From: Salinicoccus kekensis
GTDB lineage: Bacteria > Bacillota > Bacilli > Staphylococcales > Salinicoccaceae
Reading direction: 5' to 3'
DNA: 64,000 nt
Assembly (NCBI RefSeq): GCF_900220995.1
Contig: NZ_OBQF01000001.1
Coordinates: 62,001 to 126,000, forward strand
Shown: positions 1 to 8,989 of the stretch, piece after piece
How the letters are laid out: each line of letters opens with the position of its first letter
Position numbering within the stretch: the first letter of the stretch is position 1
Translations under genes and position numbers: made by a program
The notes under the pieces: model-generated
The model's input: only the letters and a program-made list of their open reading frames with translations
What the model was told of the DNA's origin: nothing
Databases searched by the model: none

Positions 1-686
1 CGAAAAATACGGCGGAAGCGGCCTGCCACTACAAGGCTAAAAAGTTTGTGATGATCTCCACGGACAAGGCGGTCAACCCGCCGAACGTCATGGGGGCGAC
101 GAAGCGGGTCGCCGAGATGATCATCCAGGCACTGGATAAGGACTGTGAGGATACGACACTCGTTGCCGTGAGATTCGGAAACGTCCTTGGAAGCAACGGC
201 TCCGTGGTGCCTAAGTTCAAACGCCAGATAGAAGGCGGCGGACCGATCACCGTGACCGATCCGAGGATGACGCGCTACTTCATGACGATTCCCGAAGCAT
301 CGCGGCTCGTCATCCAGGCGAGTACACTCGCAGAAGGCGGCGAAGTGTTCGTCCTCGACATGGGTGAACCGGTCAAGATCGTCGACCTCGCCAAAAATAT
401 GATACGTCTCAGCGGATTCAGCGAAGAGGATATCGGTATCGAATTCGTCGGTATAAGACCCGGTGAGAAACTGTATGAAGAACTTCTCAACCCTGAGGAG
501 ATTCATCCTGAACAAGTATATGAAAAAATATACCGGGGGAGGGTATCTGAATCCTCTTTACAGGCTATTGAAGAGAAAATAAAGGTGTTTATGGCGCTGA
601 ATGAAAATGAAGTGAAGGAAACTCTGATCAACTTTGTCGGCCAGGAAGATAACGGGGAAGAATTGGAGCAGATCCGTGCAGTCTAG
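1..686 (+). CDS. CapD/FlaA1-type nucleotide-sugar 4,6-dehydratase, 5' end missing
   Basis: This is the C-terminal 227 residues of an extended short-chain dehydrogenase that modifies UDP-HexNAc for surface polysaccharide synthesis. The reading frame is open from base 3, so the start lies outside the window. Visible are the STDKAVNP stretch and the MGATK motif (MxxxK in place of the usual YxxxK), which mark the CapD/FlaA1/PglF dehydratase group, followed by FGNVLGSNGSVVPKF and the late RPGEKLYEELL segment typical of the family. The N-terminal NAD-binding Rossmann part and any membrane segments are not visible, so the long membrane-bound form cannot be told from the short soluble form. It overlaps the next gene, which fits one operon with the flippase and polymerase-like genes downstream. 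Exact substrate is inferred, not shown. Confidence 0.9.
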   Translation, partial: KNTAEAACHYKAKKFVMISTDKAVNPPNVMGATKRVAEMIIQALDKDCEDTTLVAVRFGNVLGSNGSVVPKFKRQIEGGGPITVTDPRMTRYFMTIPEASRLVIQASTLAEGGEVFVLDMGEPVKIVDLAKNMIRLSGFSEEDIGIEFVGIRPGEKLYEELLNPEEIHPEQVYEKIYRGRVSESSLQAIEEKIKVFMALNENEVKETLINFVGQEDNGEELEQIRAV

Positions 687-1884
687 GGTGATGAACATTG
701 TCGGGACATTGTTCATGGCGGCGAACCAATGGCTCCAGGTCATATTGATCACACGTCTGCTTGGGCTTTACGAAGTGGGGTTGTTCTCATATTTCCTGGC
801 CCTGACGGGTCCACTCGTACTGTTCGCCCGGTTTTCACTGTCCAGGCTCGTCCCGACACAGACGAAACTGAGTTACGATTATGCGATATTCAAGCAGTTC
901 CGTGATATTACGAACTATGGGTTCATATTCATGAGCCTGGCAGCAGTGATATTCATCGACCTCACTGTTTATGAGAGCATCTGCCTGTTCTTCTTCGTAC
1001 TCTTCAAGTTTTACGAAAACAAGGAAGAGTTCATCTATACGGAAAACATTTCGGAGTCGCGGATTTCTTTTTTGGCATTATCAAAGATTTATAAAAGCAT
1101 TTTGACAATCATATTATTCACAGCAAGCATCTTCATATTCGATTCATTGCTGATGGCGATGGTGAGCCTGCTTGTATCACAGGTGCTCATCTATTACTTC
1201 TACGGTCTGAAGTTCACGTTCTCACCGCGTAAACCGGTGGTCAAGTTGAATTCCGGCGATTTCAAAAAGATTTTCGCCCTCGGAATCGGGTTGTCACTTG
1301 TGGAAGTCCTCTCCTCACTGGTGTCGAATGTGCCAAGGTACATGCTCGAATATTTCCATAGTGTTGAAACTCTGGGTATCTTTGCAACAATCATGTACTT
1401 CGCACTGATCACAAACAATATCGTCTTTGCACTGAATGAGGGGTTCATTGCCGGACTCGCCCGTGAAGCAAGGCAGAACATCAGGTCATTCTACCGGTCG
1501 TTCTTTAAGATATGCGGTGTATTCCTGATTTTGACCGCGGCCGGGGAGATCATACTCATTCTTTTCGGCAACGACATACTGGTGCTGGTGTACGGGGAGG
1601 AATTCATGGGGTATCAGCGTGAAATGCTGCTGCTCGGGGTCTTGTTGTTTTTCATCGTCTACACGAAACTTTTTGAAATGGCACTCAACGTCCTCAATCT
1701 CTATACACCGCAGGTCGTGATGCAGGCGATCACTTTTGTTACAACGATTGTGCTCTCCATAGCAGTGATCATACCTTTCGGGCTGGCGGGGGCATTCATC
1801 GTGAGCATCAGCACACACTTGCTGCTGCTGCTGGGGCAGATCACGATATTAATGTATCACAGGAAATACAAAGTCAGTATTTAG
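676..1884 (+). CDS. Polysaccharide flippase-like multispanning membrane protein (Wzx/MATE-like)
   Basis: A protein of about 402 residues with around a dozen hydrophobic helices spread over its whole length, the pattern of Wzx-type flippases that move lipid-linked repeat units across the membrane. A GTG at 676 is preceded at a good distance by TTGGAG and overlaps the end of the preceding gene by 11 bases. GTG 688 and ATG 691 are in-frame alternatives. The N-terminal segment (VGTLFMAANQWLQVILITRLLG) resembles the first helix pair of oligosaccharide flippases. Position between a sugar dehydratase and a second large membrane protein supports the role. Sequence conservation in this family is low, so the assignment rests on topology and context. 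Confidence 0.75.
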   Translation: MQSRVMNIVGTLFMAANQWLQVILITRLLGLYEVGLFSYFLALTGPLVLFARFSLSRLVPTQTKLSYDYAIFKQFRDITNYGFIFMSLAAVIFIDLTVYESICLFFFVLFKFYENKEEFIYTENISESRISFLALSKIYKSILTIILFTASIFIFDSLLMAMVSLLVSQVLIYYFYGLKFTFSPRKPVVKLNSGDFKKIFALGIGLSLVEVLSSLVSNVPRYMLEYFHSVETLGIFATIMYFALITNNIVFALNEGFIAGLAREARQNIRSFYRSFFKICGVFLILTAAGEIILILFGNDILVLVYGEEFMGYQREMLLLGVLLFFIVYTKLFEMALNVLNLYTPQVVMQAITFVTTIVLSIAVIIPFGLAGAFIVSISTHLLLLLGQITILMYHRKYKVSI

Positions 1885-1899
1885 GAGGGGTGGTGGAAT

Positions 1900-3162
1900 A
1901 TGATCATCATCTGGCTCGCGGCATCATTATATATCATCGTCAGCTTTTTGTTTCAACATTACATCACAGATACTTACTACATGACGTTTTCATTCATTAT
2001 TTTTACAGTAATCGTATTATTCTTCACACTTTTGATCAATCATACAAAATTCATCGCCATCATCTACACGAGTTTCATCATAAGGCTGATAATGATGCTG
2101 ATAGATTCAAGGCCGGGTGAAAAGGTCATTCCGCACAGTGGTGAGGACACTGAGAATTATTATGAGACTGCACTCGAAATCAGCGCCAATCCGGCGCTCG
2201 TGAATTCGGACATCTACGGCGGTTTTTATTCGAAATTCCTGGGGCTGCTGTTCCATGTATACGGGGATGACCGGCTGTTCGCACAATTCCTGAACATCAT
2301 CATCGCCGTCACGGCAATACTGATTATGATAAAGATCTTCAAAATGCTCGATATCTCAGGCAGGGTCCAATGGTTCCTCGTACTGTTGATGGCTTTCTTC
2401 CCGCATTCGCTGATATTTTCAAGCATATTGATGCGGGAATCGCTGATATCGATCACCATCGTACTCTCATTATATTTCTTCACCCGCTGGTATAAACACA
2501 GGGAACGGTCGAGCGCCCTGCTCAGTGTCGTCTTCGTATTGCTCGGGGCATCCTTCCATACCGCAGTGATGGGGATACTGATCGGTTATCTGTTCGGGTT
2601 CATCTTCTACAGGCATAACACAAAGGAGTTCAAATTCTCGGTGGAATCACTGGTGCCGTTCAGCATATTTGCGGTCATCACGACTTATATGCTGGTATTT
2701 CCGAATGTGGTCGCGGACCTGCCGATCTTCAACAAGGTGGATCAGGTGTTCAACGAAGATGTCGGCCTGTATGAGACGGTGGCTTCGGCAAGCGGCGGCT
2801 CGGCTTACCTTACAGGACTGGAAGTGAACAACCTTTTCCAGCTGCTGCTGTATTCACCGATCAAGTTCATCTATTTCATTGCATCACCCATGCCATGGAA
2901 CATCGGCAGTTTGAATGAGCTGATAGCATTCCTGCTCGACGGTGTCTTCTACATCGTGGCACTCGCGGTGTTCATAAAAAATTATTACATCATCAAAGAA
3001 AGGCCGATCCTTGCGATACTGCTGCTCAGTGTCATGGCCGGCTGGTTCATATTCGGGCTCGCCATCTCCAATGCGGGGACGGGCCTCAGACACCGCTTCA
3101 AATTCTTCTACATCATCGTCGTCATACTCGGCGTCATCTGGGATCAGCGGAGAAAACGATGA
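1900..3162 (+). CDS. Multispanning membrane protein, candidate polysaccharide polymerase (Wzy-like)
   Basis: 420 residues with roughly ten hydrophobic segments and an extended non-membrane loop near residues 245-300. A strong AGGAGGGG ribosome site lies just before ATG 1900. I do not recognise a family signature. The size, topology and place directly after the flippase are what one expects of a Wzy polymerase. The stretch HSLIFSSILMRESLISI near residue 170 recalls the conserved RE motif in some EpsG/Wzy-like proteins, but that is weak evidence. A membrane glycosyltransferase of the GT39 type is the main alternative. The following gene begins about 55 bases after the stop, so they are probably co-transcribed. 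Confidence 0.6.
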   Translation: MIIIWLAASLYIIVSFLFQHYITDTYYMTFSFIIFTVIVLFFTLLINHTKFIAIIYTSFIIRLIMMLIDSRPGEKVIPHSGEDTENYYETALEISANPALVNSDIYGGFYSKFLGLLFHVYGDDRLFAQFLNIIIAVTAILIMIKIFKMLDISGRVQWFLVLLMAFFPHSLIFSSILMRESLISITIVLSLYFFTRWYKHRERSSALLSVVFVLLGASFHTAVMGILIGYLFGFIFYRHNTKEFKFSVESLVPFSIFAVITTYMLVFPNVVADLPIFNKVDQVFNEDVGLYETVASASGGSAYLTGLEVNNLFQLLLYSPIKFIYFIASPMPWNIGSLNELIAFLLDGVFYIVALAVFIKNYYIIKERPILAILLLSVMAGWFIFGLAISNAGTGLRHRFKFFYIIVVILGVIWDQRRKR

Positions 3163-3216
3163 TGCAGCATGCTTCAGGGGAGATTTACATTAAAAGGGGA
3201 TAACAGGGGGAGTAAA

Positions 3217-4560
3217 ATGTTAAAGAAACTCACAAAAATTGATGCACATGATATTTATTACCATTCACCGATATTCATGCAGCATGTGTTCACAAGTGCG
3301 TACGGCTACATGTTGAAAAGGGAGCGGTATACGGGGCTGTACCGTGAGGCGCTCAAGCGCTACATCCGCGGCGGCATCAGGCAGGAGGACCTGCTGCTGG
3401 AATTGATGCATCACCTGAAAGGCAATATCGAAGTCTATAAAAACATCCGGATCGATGAAAAGGATCTGTTGAAGAGTTTCAAAAGACTGCCGATGACGGT
3501 CAAGGAGGATCTGAGGTCTGAAGTGGAGGAGCGTTCCTATAAAAAAGGAATCATCAGAAAATCCACGACAAGCGGAACGACCGGTGCGAACCTGGTCGTC
3601 TACGAATCCGAGCACGACCGGGCAAGGCGGATGGCTTTCCTCGACTACATCAAATATCAGAACGGCGTCATGCCGTTTTCAAGACGGGCTTCATTCACGG
3701 AGAAGGAGCTGAACCCCGTCAATCACAAGAACAAGCTGTGGCGCTACAATATCACGATGAAGCAGATGCTCTACGGGGCGAGGAGCATGACGCCGGACAA
3801 TATGAAGTATGTTTACGCGAGCCTTGCGAAGTTCAAACCGGAGACACTCGATGGCTTTACGACTTCAGTCCATATGGTGGCCAAGTACATGCTCCGGAAC
3901 GGCATCACCGCGGATTGGGAAGTCAAAGGCATCTTCCCTTCCTCCGAAATGCTGCTCCCTCATATGAAGGAGGATATCGAGAAGGCGTTCAATACGAAGC
4001 TCATCGACACATATGCAAGTTCCGAAGGTGCACCGTTCATCTACGGCACTCCGGAAGGATGGTACCAGGTCGGTCATGAAACGGGTCTGTTCGAGTTCTT
4101 CAGGAAGGACCACAATATATACGAAATGGTCGTCACAAGCTATGTCAACCATGCGACACCTGTCATCCGTTACAGGATCGGGGACCAGGTGGAGATAGAG
4201 TCGGATGCGAAATACCTGAACTCTTATGAGGATGATATCAAAATCAAGAAAATCATAGGCAGGGGCGCAGATTTCCTTTATACGACGGATGGGAATAAAA
4301 TCACGAGCGTCATCGCCACATGGGTCATACTGGGCATGGAGGAGCTGGTCTCCCATATACAGTTTGTTCAGAAGGCGATGGATGATGTCATCATCAACCT
4401 GGTTGTGGAGGATGACTACACTAAAGAAGATGAAGCGGCCATCCGGGAGAAGATGAAGCGCATGCTCGGGAAAGACATCGGCGTCACTTTCAAATATATG
4501 TCCGCAATCCCAAAAGAGAGAAGTGGAAAGACGCGGATGATCATCAATGAAGTGGGGTGA
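3217..4560 (+). CDS. CapK/phenylacetate-CoA ligase-like adenylate-forming enzyme
   Basis: 447 residues of the CapK/PaaK branch of the ANL superfamily, which activates a carboxylic acid with ATP. The phosphate-binding motif STTSGTTGANL is near residues 119-129, with a later SSEGAPFIYGTPEGW region and RYRIGDQVEI, the hinge-side aspartate region of adenylating enzymes. The C-terminal half ends in the small lid-like domain (RSGKTRMIINEV). ATG 3217 is preferred because AGGGGGAG stands just upstream; an ATG at 3169 in the same frame has no such site. In capsule loci such enzymes are thought to prepare acyl or amino-acid groups for decorating the polysaccharide. The FemAB-like gene at 7133 could be a partner, which is inference. 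Confidence 0.8.
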   Translation: MLKKLTKIDAHDIYYHSPIFMQHVFTSAYGYMLKRERYTGLYREALKRYIRGGIRQEDLLLELMHHLKGNIEVYKNIRIDEKDLLKSFKRLPMTVKEDLRSEVEERSYKKGIIRKSTTSGTTGANLVVYESEHDRARRMAFLDYIKYQNGVMPFSRRASFTEKELNPVNHKNKLWRYNITMKQMLYGARSMTPDNMKYVYASLAKFKPETLDGFTTSVHMVAKYMLRNGITADWEVKGIFPSSEMLLPHMKEDIEKAFNTKLIDTYASSEGAPFIYGTPEGWYQVGHETGLFEFFRKDHNIYEMVVTSYVNHATPVIRYRIGDQVEIESDAKYLNSYEDDIKIKKIIGRGADFLYTTDGNKITSVIATWVILGMEELVSHIQFVQKAMDDVIINLVVEDDYTKEDEAAIREKMKRMLGKDIGVTFKYMSAIPKERSGKTRMIINEVG

Positions 4561-4565
4561 AGCTG

Positions 4566-5840
4566 ATGGATAGAAATGTGGGCGTAGTGGGACTGGGTTA
4601 TGTCGGACTGCCGGTGGCAGTCGCTTTCGGCAGACACAGTCAGGTCATCGGATACGATGTTAGTGAAAGCAGAATCGGGGAATTGCGGCGCGGGTACGAC
4701 CGGACCGGTGAAGTGAGCCGGACAGCACTCTCGGATACGGATATTTTATTCACCACCGATGAGGGTGTGCTCGGAAGTGCGGATTTCATCATCATTTCAG
4801 TCGGAACACCGATCAATGAACATAACCAGCCCGACCTGGGCCCGCTGCTCGATGCGAGTGCGGCGGTCGGCAGGGTGTTGAGAAAAGGTACAATCGTCGT
4901 CTATGAATCGACGGTCTTCCCGGGGGCCACCGAGGAAGAATGCCTGCCCGTATTGGAAGCGCATTCCGGCCTCATCAGTGGGAAGGATTTCTTCATCGGG
5001 TATTCACCGGAGCGGATCAATCCGGGGGACAGGGTGAATACTTTCGAAAACATTTTGAAGGTCGTCAGTGGAGAGACGGAAGAGGTCATGACAATCATCG
5101 CTGATGTCTATTCAACAGTCGTCAAAGCCGGTGTCTACAAAGCACCGAGCATCAAAGTCGCAGAATCCGCGAAATTGATTGAAAACATCCAGCGTGACGT
5201 CAACATTGCGTTGATGAATGAACTGGCAATCATACTGGACAGGGTGGGGGTGGATACGAAGGATGTCCTGGAAACGGCAGGGACGAAATGGAATTTCCTG
5301 AAGTTCTATCCGGGTCTTGTAGGCGGGCACTGCATCGGTGTGGATCCTTACTATCTCACTTACAAGGCCGAAGAGCTCGGCACCTATCCGGAGCTCGTCC
5401 TTGCGAGCAGGCGGATCAATGACGGCATGGCGAAGCACATCGCACTCGCTATACTGGAGCAGATGATCAATAAAGGTCTGCATATACGCGGAGCAACCAT
5501 CAATATCCTGGGACTTACATTCAAGGAGAATACACCGGATCTCCGGAACACGAAAGTCGCAGACCTCATCGAGGAGCTCGAGCGTTTCGGGATGAACATC
5601 GTCGTAAACGATCCAGTGGCGGATAAGGATGAAGCGAAACGGTTGTATGATGTCGACCTCATCGACAAGGAGTGGCTGACGGAAACCGATGTAATGATTT
5701 TTGCAGTGGCGCATGACGAATACAGGAAGAACATCACAGAATACATGAATTTCCTCGGAGATAACGGTATCGCCGTAGATATCAAAGGCATGATCACAGA
5801 GGAACATCTGGCCGGATATCAGACATTATGGAGACTGTGA
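4566..5840 (+). CDS. UDP-N-acetylhexosamine 6-dehydrogenase (WbpO/TviB/CapL type)
   Basis: 424 residues, the usual length of UDP-sugar 6-dehydrogenases, which oxidise the sugar C6 twice to a uronic acid with NAD+. The N-terminal GLGYVGLPVAVAF is the dinucleotide fold; SVGTPINEHNQPDL, ESTVFPGATEE and the catalytic GGHCIGVDPYYLTYKAEELG follow, with the catalytic Cys inside GHCIG. The form GHCIGVDPYYLT favours N-acetylhexosamine substrates over UDP-glucose. The C-terminal LGLTFKENTPDLRN segment is also typical. The gene begins at ATG 4566 after GGGGTGA, which overlaps the stop of the preceding gene; GTG 4557 is an in-frame alternative. The product uronic acid probably enters the surface polysaccharide made by this cluster. 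Confidence 0.92.
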   Translation: MDRNVGVVGLGYVGLPVAVAFGRHSQVIGYDVSESRIGELRRGYDRTGEVSRTALSDTDILFTTDEGVLGSADFIIISVGTPINEHNQPDLGPLLDASAAVGRVLRKGTIVVYESTVFPGATEEECLPVLEAHSGLISGKDFFIGYSPERINPGDRVNTFENILKVVSGETEEVMTIIADVYSTVVKAGVYKAPSIKVAESAKLIENIQRDVNIALMNELAIILDRVGVDTKDVLETAGTKWNFLKFYPGLVGGHCIGVDPYYLTYKAEELGTYPELVLASRRINDGMAKHIALAILEQMINKGLHIRGATINILGLTFKENTPDLRNTKVADLIEELERFGMNIVVNDPVADKDEAKRLYDVDLIDKEWLTETDVMIFAVAHDEYRKNITEYMNFLGDNGIAVDIKGMITEEHLAGYQTLWRL

Positions 5841-5941
5841 TTACTGAAAACGCGACTGCGTTGAACAAGGGACTGGGTCAAGGGAGTATAAATGGGCAGG
5901 ATGAATGACCAACACGTTTTAAGGGGAAAGGGGCTTATCAT

Positions 5942-7096
5942 ATGGTTTCAAACAGGGTATTTCTATCGTCTCCGCATATGGGAGGCAGCGAAGAGAAGTA
6001 TGTCAGTGATGCATTCGAGAAGAACTGGATTGCACCGCTCGGGGAGAACGTCGACGAATTCGAAAATCAGATCAGGCAGTATACAGGGACGAAGGCTGCG
6101 TGCGCCGTATCCAGCGGCACCGGGGCAATCCACCTCGCACTGGACGTGCTGAATGTCGGCAGGGGAGATATCGTGTTGTGTTCGTCGCTCACTTTCGTCG
6201 CGAGTGCGAATCCGATCCTCTATATGGGGGCAACACCGGTATTCATCGATTCCGAGATGGACAGCTGGAATATGTCACCGGATCTGCTGGAGAAGGCCAT
6301 GAGATTTTTCCGGATGAAAGGGAAGCTGCCGAAGGCGGTCATCGTGGTCAACCTTTACGGCCAGTCGGCAAGGATGGACCGGATCATGGAAATCTGCAAC
6401 CGCTACGGCGTACCGGTGATCGAAGACGCGGCGGAATCCCTCGGTGCAGAGTATCAGGGGCAGCCGAGCGGGACGTTCGGTAAGATTGGCATATTTTCCT
6501 TCAACGGCAACAAAATCATCACGACTTCCGGGGGCGGCATGATTGTTTCGGACGAAGAGCTGCTCATCAAGAAGGCGTTGAAAAAAGCGACGCAGTCAAA
6601 GGAAGTTGCAGAACATTACCAGCATAATGAAGTTGGCTACAACTACCGATTGAGCAACATCAGCGCAGGCATCGGCCGCGGACAGATGGAAGTGCTCGAG
6701 GATCGGATCAAAAAGAAACGGGCGATCTTTGAGCAGTACGTTGAGGGCTTCAGCGATATAAGCGCCATCAACTTCATGCCTGAAATCGAAGGATCGTTCC
6801 ATACAAGATGGCTGTCGACGTTCACTATCGACCCGGCCAAATCACCGATCACTCCGCGTCAGATCACACGGCATCTGGCCAATGAGAACATTGAGGCACG
6901 TCCGGTGTGGAAACCGCTTCATATGCAGCCTTTATTTGAAACGTGTGGTTATTTCAGGGGCGTACAGGACAATGCCAGATATCTTTTTGAACATGGTGTA
7001 TGCCTCCCTTCCGACACGAAGATGACGGAAGAGGAGATCGACAGGGTCATCACCCTGGTCAGGGAACTGCTGCCGATTCACAGAATCATTGCGTGA
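5942..7096 (+). CDS. DegT/DnrJ/EryC1 family PLP-dependent sugar aminotransferase
   Basis: 384 residues, the normal size for aminotransferases that convert a 4-keto or 3-keto nucleotide sugar into an amino sugar. Seen in order: SSPHMGGSEEKYV at the N terminus, SSGTGAIHLAL for phosphate binding, EDAAESLGAEYQG with the cofactor-binding Asp, and SFNGNKIITTSGGGM carrying the Schiff-base lysine. The C-terminal EARPVWKPLHMQP is a conserved substrate-side loop. AAGGGGAAAGGGG lies before ATG 5942. Together with the CapD-like dehydratase it would give an amino-deoxy sugar such as the bacillosamine or QuiNAc4N type. About 100 bases separate it from the dehydrogenase gene; I see no gene in that gap. Confidence 0.92.
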   Translation: MVSNRVFLSSPHMGGSEEKYVSDAFEKNWIAPLGENVDEFENQIRQYTGTKAACAVSSGTGAIHLALDVLNVGRGDIVLCSSLTFVASANPILYMGATPVFIDSEMDSWNMSPDLLEKAMRFFRMKGKLPKAVIVVNLYGQSARMDRIMEICNRYGVPVIEDAAESLGAEYQGQPSGTFGKIGIFSFNGNKIITTSGGGMIVSDEELLIKKALKKATQSKEVAEHYQHNEVGYNYRLSNISAGIGRGQMEVLEDRIKKKRAIFEQYVEGFSDISAINFMPEIEGSFHTRWLSTFTIDPAKSPITPRQITRHLANENIEARPVWKPLHMQPLFETCGYFRGVQDNARYLFEHGVCLPSDTKMTEEEIDRVITLVRELLPIHRIIA

Positions 7097-7132
7097 TTAT
7101 CAGGATGGTATAAAGGGAGAGGTGTCATAATA

Positions 7133-8356
7133 ATGACTCAGAACAGTATGGGAGCTTACAAGGGGACGTTCGGAAAAAGGAGTCTTGACCCTGAATCACT
7201 TGAAACGGCGTACACAGCTGAGGAAAGCAGCAGCAACAGGATCAGAGTGACGAGGTTTAAAAGGGAAGCGCTGGACGCAGCCGCCGGGGGTGCTGCAGAA
7301 GCAGAACAGGCCGCTGCGGTGAAAAGCCCGGCGGTGGATTTGAAGACGGCGGACCGAGATATACGCCCTGCAGCCAAAAAGGCCATGGACATCTACTTTA
7401 CGAAGGATTACGTCAAAGTCAATGAACTCATTGAAAACGGGGAAGGCAAGTTTTTTGAAATCAAGAGCAAATATGGTCACGTCACCCATAGTGCAATCAA
7501 AAGGGAAATCCACACGACAATCAACGGGGAAAAATATTATGATCTGATTTCACCTTACGGCTACGGCGGTCCGGTCATCCATGAATCGACGAATAAGGAA
7601 AAGCTGATGTCAGAATTCGAGGACTGCTTCAGTGTCTACTGCGCAAACAATAATATCGTCTCGGAATTCATCAGGTTCCATCCGATATTCCAGAACCAGG
7701 AAGACTTCAAGGGTATTTACGACACAATGTACTTAAGGCAGACCGTCGGGACCGACTTCATAAAGTTCGAAGACACTTTTCAGAACGAATTTTCAAGGAC
7801 TGCCAGGACAAAGGTCAGGAAGCGGCTCCGGGATGACAGGTTTTCTTTCCATATCGACAGGGGATTCAAGAATGTCGAGCCTTTTATCGACATCTACAAT
7901 TTGACGATGGAACGGCATAATGCGACGCAGTTCTATTATTTCAACAGGGAATATTTCTACGCATTGAAGGATAAATTCGGGGACGACCTGATGACGATCA
8001 GCGTCAAATTTGAAGATAAGATCATTGCGATGGGGCTCTACTTCCTGTCGGGTGATGTCATACACGATCATCTTAACGGGACGAATCCGGATTATCTCGA
8101 GTATTCACCCGCTTATCTTTTGAAATATGCCTCGATGAAGTGGGGCGTCGAGAACGGTTATTCACTGATTCATTACGGCGGCGGCGTCTCCAACGCCGAA
8201 GACGATCCGGTACTGCATTTCAAGAAACGGTTCAGTAAGCATACGGAATTCGAATTCCACATCGGGAAGAAAATATGGGACCGGGAAGTATATGACACAC
8301 TGTGTGATATGCGGGGAATGGATAAAAACAGAGACTTCTTCCCGGCGTATCGGTGA
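7133..8356 (+). CDS. FemAB/BioF2-like GNAT transferase with Ala-rich N-terminal extension
   Basis: 407 residues. From about residue 85 the protein reads like the double-GNAT FemABX fold: ISPYGYGGPVIH, then IVSEFIRFHPIF, a central SRTARTKVRKRLR region, and HYGGGVSNAEDDPVLHFKKRFS near the end, which is typical of FemAB-like N-acyl or aminoacyl transferases in exopolysaccharide clusters. Residues 1-80 are different: low complexity, rich in Ala and charged residues, possibly disordered. ATG 7133 follows GGGAGAGG at about nine bases. True FemX-type enzymes act on lipid II, but those in sugar clusters more likely modify the polysaccharide; this is inferred from context. The downstream YdcF gene overlaps it by four bases. 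Confidence 0.75.
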   Translation: MTQNSMGAYKGTFGKRSLDPESLETAYTAEESSSNRIRVTRFKREALDAAAGGAAEAEQAAAVKSPAVDLKTADRDIRPAAKKAMDIYFTKDYVKVNELIENGEGKFFEIKSKYGHVTHSAIKREIHTTINGEKYYDLISPYGYGGPVIHESTNKEKLMSEFEDCFSVYCANNNIVSEFIRFHPIFQNQEDFKGIYDTMYLRQTVGTDFIKFEDTFQNEFSRTARTKVRKRLRDDRFSFHIDRGFKNVEPFIDIYNLTMERHNATQFYYFNREYFYALKDKFGDDLMTISVKFEDKIIAMGLYFLSGDVIHDHLNGTNPDYLEYSPAYLLKYASMKWGVENGYSLIHYGGGVSNAEDDPVLHFKKRFSKHTEFEFHIGKKIWDREVYDTLCDMRGMDKNRDFFPAYR

Positions 8357-8949
8357 AGGGAACCGGCGGACTGAAAGTGAGGATGATTATAATCGGGGGC
8401 TGCGTCATCCTGCTGTTCATCATCATCGTCTTCATCGAGAGCTTCGACCACAATGTGAATGAAGACCCCGTGCCTGCGGACGTGATCATCATGCTCGGCG
8501 GGGATGATCAGGGGCGCCTGAAAAAGGCAGCTGAACTGTACCATGAGGGATACGCAGATTATGTGATGATTTCTCCACTTATGAGTGAATTTTATTCACA
8601 GAGCCGGGAGTTCGCCAACGCACTCGGCATTCCTGATACGGCAATCATCGCAGAGACAGAAGCCACCAGCACTTATACAAATGCCGTCCTGACTCTTGAA
8701 ATGATGGAGAAATTAGGGCTTGAGAGCGCCCTCGTCGTGACGAGTGATTTTCATATGAAGCGCTCCAGGCTTTCCTTCGAACGCGTGAACCAGGACCGTT
8801 TTGAACTGACCTATGTTGCTGCATTGAGCGAAAACGGAGAGAAATGGCATGAAAGGTCTTATGCCAGACTGCTGTGGTCCAAGGAGTTCTATAAAATATG
8901 GGGCTACAGGCTCGGCTTGTATAAAGTGCTGGATCTCCCCGACGATTGA
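8353..8949 (+). CDS. YdcF/SanA/ElyC-family (DUF218) membrane-anchored protein, copy 1
   Basis: 198 residues with one N-terminal membrane helix (about residues 10-28) and an extracytoplasmic DUF218 domain. Family features are ADVIIMLGG, then RLKKAAELYHEGYADYV, TSTYTNAVLTLEMM and VVTSDFHMKRSRLSF. ElyC and SanA members act in envelope polysaccharide or peptidoglycan precursor homeostasis; the exact reaction is not established. GTG 8353 overlaps the stop of the preceding gene; GTG 8377 and ATG 8383 are in-frame alternatives and no start has a strong ribosome site. A close paralogue lies at 13134-13745, so this is one half of a duplicated gene pair. Being last in the polysaccharide cluster suggests a role there. 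Confidence 0.82.
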   Translation: MKGTGGLKVRMIIIGGCVILLFIIIVFIESFDHNVNEDPVPADVIIMLGGDDQGRLKKAAELYHEGYADYVMISPLMSEFYSQSREFANALGIPDTAIIAETEATSTYTNAVLTLEMMEKLGLESALVVTSDFHMKRSRLSFERVNQDRFELTYVAALSENGEKWHERSYARLLWSKEFYKIWGYRLGLYKVLDLPDD

Positions 8950-8989
8950 TTATATCGGATTGTACCTATAAAAGAAGCGGGTGAGACTG

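Noticed and set aside
5841-5941. Small frame starting at 5892 between the dehydrogenase and aminotransferase genes
   Set aside because: It runs out of frame into the aminotransferase gene and has no ribosome site.
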